The notes beneath the pieces are model-generated. The model was not told where the DNA came from. It searched no databases and saw only the letters and a list, made by a program, of their open reading frames with translations. A stretch of DNA of 64,000 bases, taken from contig JAGLON010000015.1 in the NCBI GenBank assembly GCA_023138975.1, positions 79,102 to 143,101 on the forward strand, given 5' to 3'. This document shows positions 60,941 through 64,000 of the stretch, piece by piece; within the stretch, counting starts at the first letter, position 1; every line of letters begins with the position of its first letter. The position numbers were made by a program, and so were the translations under genes. This DNA is from Candidatus Zixiibacteriota bacterium (GTDB lineage: Bacteria > Zixibacteria > MSB-5A5 > GN15 > JAAZOE01).

Positions 60941-61711
60941 ATGGCAGGGATTATGCCGTTATTTGAGCAGTTACTTAATGTCAGGGAAAACAAGGGGGCA
61001 GGCTTCTTCCTGCTGTTGGATCCTGATCGGGTGGAAAAATCACGGTTAGTGGATGTTTCCGAATCGGCGCAAGCATTTGGTGTTGATGCTATATTGGCAG
61101 GTTCATCGACGGTGACGGCATCAAATTATGATGCCCGTATGGCGGAAATCAAGCGTGCGACCGAACTTCCGGTAGTTATTTTTCCGGGAAGCTCGGGGCA
61201 GGTTTCCAAGCATGCCGACGGGATTCTGTTTTTGTCGCTGATTTCGGGCCGCAATCCAAATTATCTAATTGAAGAGCAAGTTAAAGGAGCGCCCTTGATT
61301 AAGGCGTATGGTTTGGAGCCTATTCCGACCGGATATATGCTGATTGAATCCGGTAAGCTGACATCGGTTCAGTATGTATCGGGGACGCTGCCGATTCCGC
61401 GAAAAAAAACCGATATCGCTATGGTACATGCCTTGGCGGCCAATTATCTTGGTATGAAAATGGTTTATCTCGAAGCCGGTTCCGGGGCTGAATTGAGTGT
61501 CCCAGAGGAAATGGTAACGGCGGTGTCTGAATATTGTGGGCTGCCGGTAATAGTCGGCGGCGGGATAAAGAATCCGGATGATGCTTCGAAATTAGTAGCC
61601 GCCGGAGCTTCTTTTATAGTAATTGGAACGCGGCTTGAATTTGAAAATGATTTTGGATTCATGTCAGAAATGGCCGATGCGATTCATTCATCGGCACGGA
61701 CAATTATTTAG
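60941..61711 (+). CDS. Geranylgeranylglyceryl phosphate synthase family protein (GGGPS/PcrB)
   Basis: 256-residue TIM-barrel prenyltransferase. Blocks are LLDPDRVEKS, LAGSSTVTAS, FPGSSGQVSKHADGILFLSLISG, YLEAGSGA and VIVGGGIKNPDDASKLVAAGASFIVIGT. The family joins a polyprenyl diphosphate to glycerol-1-phosphate, the first step of archaeal-type lipids; group II members occur in Bacteroidetes and related FCB phyla. The chain length and in vivo product cannot be read here. It starts 3 bp after alaS. Confidence 0.88.
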   Translation: MAGIMPLFEQLLNVRENKGAGFFLLLDPDRVEKSRLVDVSESAQAFGVDAILAGSSTVTASNYDARMAEIKRATELPVVIFPGSSGQVSKHADGILFLSLISGRNPNYLIEEQVKGAPLIKAYGLEPIPTGYMLIESGKLTSVQYVSGTLPIPRKKTDIAMVHALAANYLGMKMVYLEAGSGAELSVPEEMVTAVSEYCGLPVIVGGGIKNPDDASKLVAAGASFIVIGTRLEFENDFGFMSEMADAIHSSARTII

Positions 61712-61723
61712 TACAGGATGTAG

Positions 61724-62314
61724 ATGAATAAAAAGGAAAAACGAGCCGAGCTTTTAAATGCGGCTGCTCAGGGAGTCGAGTTACGGAAAAAACTGTGTGA
61801 AAACCTCATCGATGATATTATTGATGTAGCGACACTTCTTTCTAAAATTGTCCGAAAGGGCGGTGCGGTTTTTATCGCCGGTAATGGCGGTTCGGCGGCT
61901 GATAGTCAGCATTTTGTGACCGAGCTGGTTGTCCGATTGACCGGAAAGTTTGAGCGTCCGTCAATTCCGGCAGTTGCATTCACCGCTGACAGCTCGCTTT
62001 TGACCGCGGCTGGAAATGATTACGGCTTTGACAAAATATTTGCTCGCCAAGCAGAATCGCTAATCGGTAAAAAGGATGCGCTGGTATTAATATCCACATC
62101 AGGCAATTCAGCAAATTTAATTGAGGCAGCCAAGGTTGCGCGGAAGAAAAACGTGGCTATCGTTGGTCTTTTGGGCGGCAGGGGCGGTAAGTTAAAAAAG
62201 TATGCGACTAAATCGGTTATTGTGCCTTCAAATTCGGTGCAAAGGATTCAGGAGGAGCATATCTTTATAATTCACAATATAGTTCATCTTATGGAACAGG
62301 AACTATTTGGATGA
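61724..62314 (+). CDS. gmhA: Phosphoheptose isomerase GmhA (SIS domain)
   Basis: 196 residues. The SIS block GNGGSAADSQHF (about residues 52-63), TAAGNDYGF and STSGNSANLIEA, then SVQRIQEEHIFIIHNI, all match sedoheptulose-7-P isomerase. It provides heptose for LPS cores. It lies 12 bp after GGGPS and overlaps the next gene by 4 bp (GATG). Confidence 0.9.
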   Translation: MNKKEKRAELLNAAAQGVELRKKLCENLIDDIIDVATLLSKIVRKGGAVFIAGNGGSAADSQHFVTELVVRLTGKFERPSIPAVAFTADSSLLTAAGNDYGFDKIFARQAESLIGKKDALVLISTSGNSANLIEAAKVARKKNVAIVGLLGGRGGKLKKYATKSVIVPSNSVQRIQEEHIFIIHNIVHLMEQELFG

Positions 62315-63540
62315 AACCGGAAGAAATTTGTAATAAATTGGCCTGGTTAGGACTGGGGGGCTATGCTCTTTTTTCGCCGATATCCATAGCGGCATCTCAG
62401 ATAATGCTGGGGCTAACCGTAGCCGGTTTTCTGGGATATTTGCTGACGTCTAAAGATAAAAACCGGTTGGTGTTTCCTCCGGTTGGTATAATCATTATCA
62501 TTTTGGCTTATATCGGCTACAAGTTCGCGACGATGATTATCGGCAGCAACAGTCTAATTATAATCAAGGAAGAATGGCTGTTTTTGATGGCGTTAATTGG
62601 CGCCATCATGTTTCAGGATATTAAAAAGCTTACGATTATTCTCGATCTGTTCGTTATTGGTGTTCTTTTAGTTGGTGGTTACGGAATTTGGCAGCATTTT
62701 GTGGGGGTTGATTTGTATCATCAAGTCCTGTTGGATAAGATGACGTACGGCTACCGGTCAATTGGAACCTTTTCAGTCTATCTGACCTTCTCCGGCTTTT
62801 TTGCCTTGGCGGCCATATTTTTAATTCCGGTCGGGTTTGCAGTGGCAAGTAAATTCCGAAAAATCGCCTATCTTCTGGCTTCGCAAGTGGCGTTGACCTG
62901 TATATTTTTTAACTATTCACGATCAACAATTGTAGCTTTGATTATCGGGATAGTGCTTTTGATAGCTCTGTTGCCAAACCAGTATCGAAAATGGGCGATA
63001 CCGGTAGTTCTGCTGACTTTAGTCGTGGCTTTGGTCGTGTCTCCCGATTTCCTTCATCGTTTCAAGAACATGGATAAGACAGAGTTTTCTTCGGTTTACG
63101 CCAACTCACGTTTTGCGATTTGGGGAACGGCGCTATCTATGATAGAGGAAGAGCCGTTGGTCGGAGTTGGGCCGGGGAATTTCGCTCAAAAGTATCTCGA
63201 ATTACGGGCCAACCAGACTGGCAAGAAGCTGTCTCATGCGCATAATGATATCTTGAATGTCGCGGCCGAATCCGGAATTATTTGCGCAGTTTTATTCGTT
63301 TTAATGTGGGCCGTTATTCTTTGGCGATTGTATAAGGGCTATATGAAATGCCCCGACGGATTTCAAAAGGGTTTGATATTTGGGTCCTTACTGGCATCGG
63401 TAGTATTTTTGGGGATGTCTCAGTTTGAGTCGTTTTTTGCCGATGAAGAGGTAAGGCTCCTTTTGATGTTTTTCTGGGGGATAGGGTTGGCTGTTTTGGC
63501 CAATATGAAAGCCTCGGAAAGATTATCAGAGATTGCCTGA
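62311..63540 (+). CDS. O-antigen ligase-like (Wzy/WaaL) membrane protein
   Basis: 409 residues, about eleven membrane helices, with the Wzy_C region containing YSRSTIVALIIG and GVGPGNFAQKYLELR, and the periplasmic-loop block KLSHAHNDILNVAAESGI, typical of WaaL/Wzy. With gmhA upstream it suggests an LPS-type or glycan ligation role. Ligase and polymerase cannot be told apart by eye. Confidence 0.85.
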   Translation: MKPEEICNKLAWLGLGGYALFSPISIAASQIMLGLTVAGFLGYLLTSKDKNRLVFPPVGIIIIILAYIGYKFATMIIGSNSLIIIKEEWLFLMALIGAIMFQDIKKLTIILDLFVIGVLLVGGYGIWQHFVGVDLYHQVLLDKMTYGYRSIGTFSVYLTFSGFFALAAIFLIPVGFAVASKFRKIAYLLASQVALTCIFFNYSRSTIVALIIGIVLLIALLPNQYRKWAIPVVLLTLVVALVVSPDFLHRFKNMDKTEFSSVYANSRFAIWGTALSMIEEEPLVGVGPGNFAQKYLELRANQTGKKLSHAHNDILNVAAESGIICAVLFVLMWAVILWRLYKGYMKCPDGFQKGLIFGSLLASVVFLGMSQFESFFADEEVRLLLMFFWGIGLAVLANMKASERLSEIA

Positions 63541-63586
63541 TAAATAACTTGACAACTTTTAGAATGCACATATATTGAGCGAGCCT

Positions 63587-63817
63587 ATGGCAAAAGAAAA
63601 AGATAAATCGGAAGGCAACGGTCTTCCATTCGGACCTATTAATTACGCGATAATTGGCGCGGCGGTAATGTCGATAGTTTTCGGCTATATTTCGTTAGGG
63701 TCGGGATCGATAACGTTAGCACCGATACTTCTGGTTCTTGGGTACTGTGTACTTTTCCCGTTAGGGATAATTTTTAAGGGTACTCCGGACGAGAAAGTAG
63801 AGACTGGAGAGAATTAG
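63587..63817 (+). CDS. Small two-helix membrane protein, DUF3098-like
   Basis: 76 residues from ATG 63587. A Lys/Glu-rich start is followed by LPFGPINYAIIGAAVMSIVF and ITLAPILLVLGYCVLFPLGI, two membrane helices. The FGPxNY...ITLAPILL pattern resembles DUF3098 of Bacteroidetes. An in-frame TTG at 63575 is an alternative start. No function known. Confidence 0.6.
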   Translation: MAKEKDKSEGNGLPFGPINYAIIGAAVMSIVFGYISLGSGSITLAPILLVLGYCVLFPLGIIFKGTPDEKVETGEN

Positions 63818-63853
63818 AGGTAGTCACGGAATTATATTAGGTGGCCCATAGAT

Positions 63854-63930
63854 GGGCAGTTAGCTCAGCTGGTTAGAGCACCTGCCTTACACGCAGGGGG
63901 TCACTGGTTCGAATCCAGTACTGCCCACCA
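63854..63930 (+). tRNA. tRNA-Val (anticodon TAC)
   Basis: A full cloverleaf can be drawn: acceptor GGGCAGT with ACTGCCC, D arm GCTC..GAGC, anticodon stem CCTGC/GCAGG with loop CTTACAC, T arm with GGTTCGAATCC, and encoded CCA (63928-63930). The anticodon at 63888-63890 is TAC, reading valine codons. Confidence 0.97.
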
Positions 63931-63979
63931 TTGAAAACGACTATAGAATAGTTTATAGATAAAGCGCAAAGTTTAGCGC

Positions 63980-64000
63980 GGGGTTGTAGTTCAGTTTGGT
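63980..64000 (+). tRNA. 5' part of a second tRNA, cut by the window edge
   Basis: GGGGTTG-TA-GTTCAGTTTGG fits a tRNA acceptor strand, U8-A9 and the D arm. The start resembles tRNA-Asp, but the anticodon lies outside the window, so the identity is not assigned. It is 49 bp after tRNA-Val, so the two probably form a cluster. Confidence 0.75.

Noticed and set aside
1..64000. CRISPR array or integrated prophage
   Set aside because: No regularly spaced direct repeats, cas genes, integrase or phage structural genes were seen; the repeats present are dispersed palindromes.

Overview
The window reads as a chromosomal segment from an uncultivated Gram-negative bacterium of the FCB group, most likely candidate phylum Zixibacteria or a close relative. 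This is inference. It rests on an exported protein with a dockerin-like GDANGDGD..IGDAVYLINY motif, a bacterial GGGP synthase, a TonB-dependent receptor with a carboxypeptidase-regulatory-like N-terminus, and the mix of multiheme cytochromes. No rRNA gene is present to settle it.

Layout. 0.2-4.5 kb: a MacAB-like ABC export operon (adaptor, two permeases, ATPase). 4.6-7.4 kb (minus): a quinol:cytochrome c oxidoreductase operon (Rieske, fused cytochrome b6/subunit IV, nonaheme cytochrome c). 7.7-13.0 kb (plus): a periplasmic nitrate reductase cluster, napD-A-G-H-B plus a second NapG-like ferredoxin, with no napC, behind an FNR-type palindrome. 13.1-17.8 kb: a molybdenum-cofactor operon (mobA, mobB, moaA, moaC, MOSC, moaB/mog, moeA) behind a Moco-type riboswitch and terminator. 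Together these supply the quinol oxidation route, the nitrate-reducing enzyme and its cofactor. A tetraheme cytochrome follows at 18 kb.

18.6-29.8 kb is a plastic region. Three REP-associated tyrosine transposases (RAYTs, one with an amber codon) sit beside exported TonB-C-domain proteins. One RAYT-TonB-C pair is repeated in inverted orientation about 8 kb away. Between them lie an SDR gene, ileS, a DksA-like gene and lspA. 30-33 kb: groES-groEL under a perfect CIRCE operator, and coaX. 33-44 kb: secreted and membrane proteins, an erythromycin-esterase-like lipoprotein, an orphan Rhs C-terminal fragment with a candidate immunity gene, a DUF418 protein, a TonB-dependent receptor and a PAS-GGDEF protein. 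44.3-47.4 kb: a repeat cluster and two tandem paralogous secreted proteins. 48-51.4 kb: glmM-like and glmS for UDP-GlcNAc precursors. 51.4-57 kb: a phosphodiester-glycosidase-like protein, a DtxR-family regulator with a porin, a THUMP methyltransferase and a cysteine-rich repeat protein. 57-63.8 kb: recX, alaS (apparent non-canonical start, low-GC middle with an insert), GGGP synthase, gmhA and an O-antigen-ligase-like protein. The window ends with tRNA-Val(TAC) and the start of a second tRNA.

The most unusual structure is the RAYT/REP system. A 28-nt palindrome with a 5'-GTAG head recurs in intergenic DNA. It lies about 75 bp upstream of two RAYT genes (a longer relative is at the same place upstream of the third) and also inside the reading frame of all three, with both arms changing in compensation.
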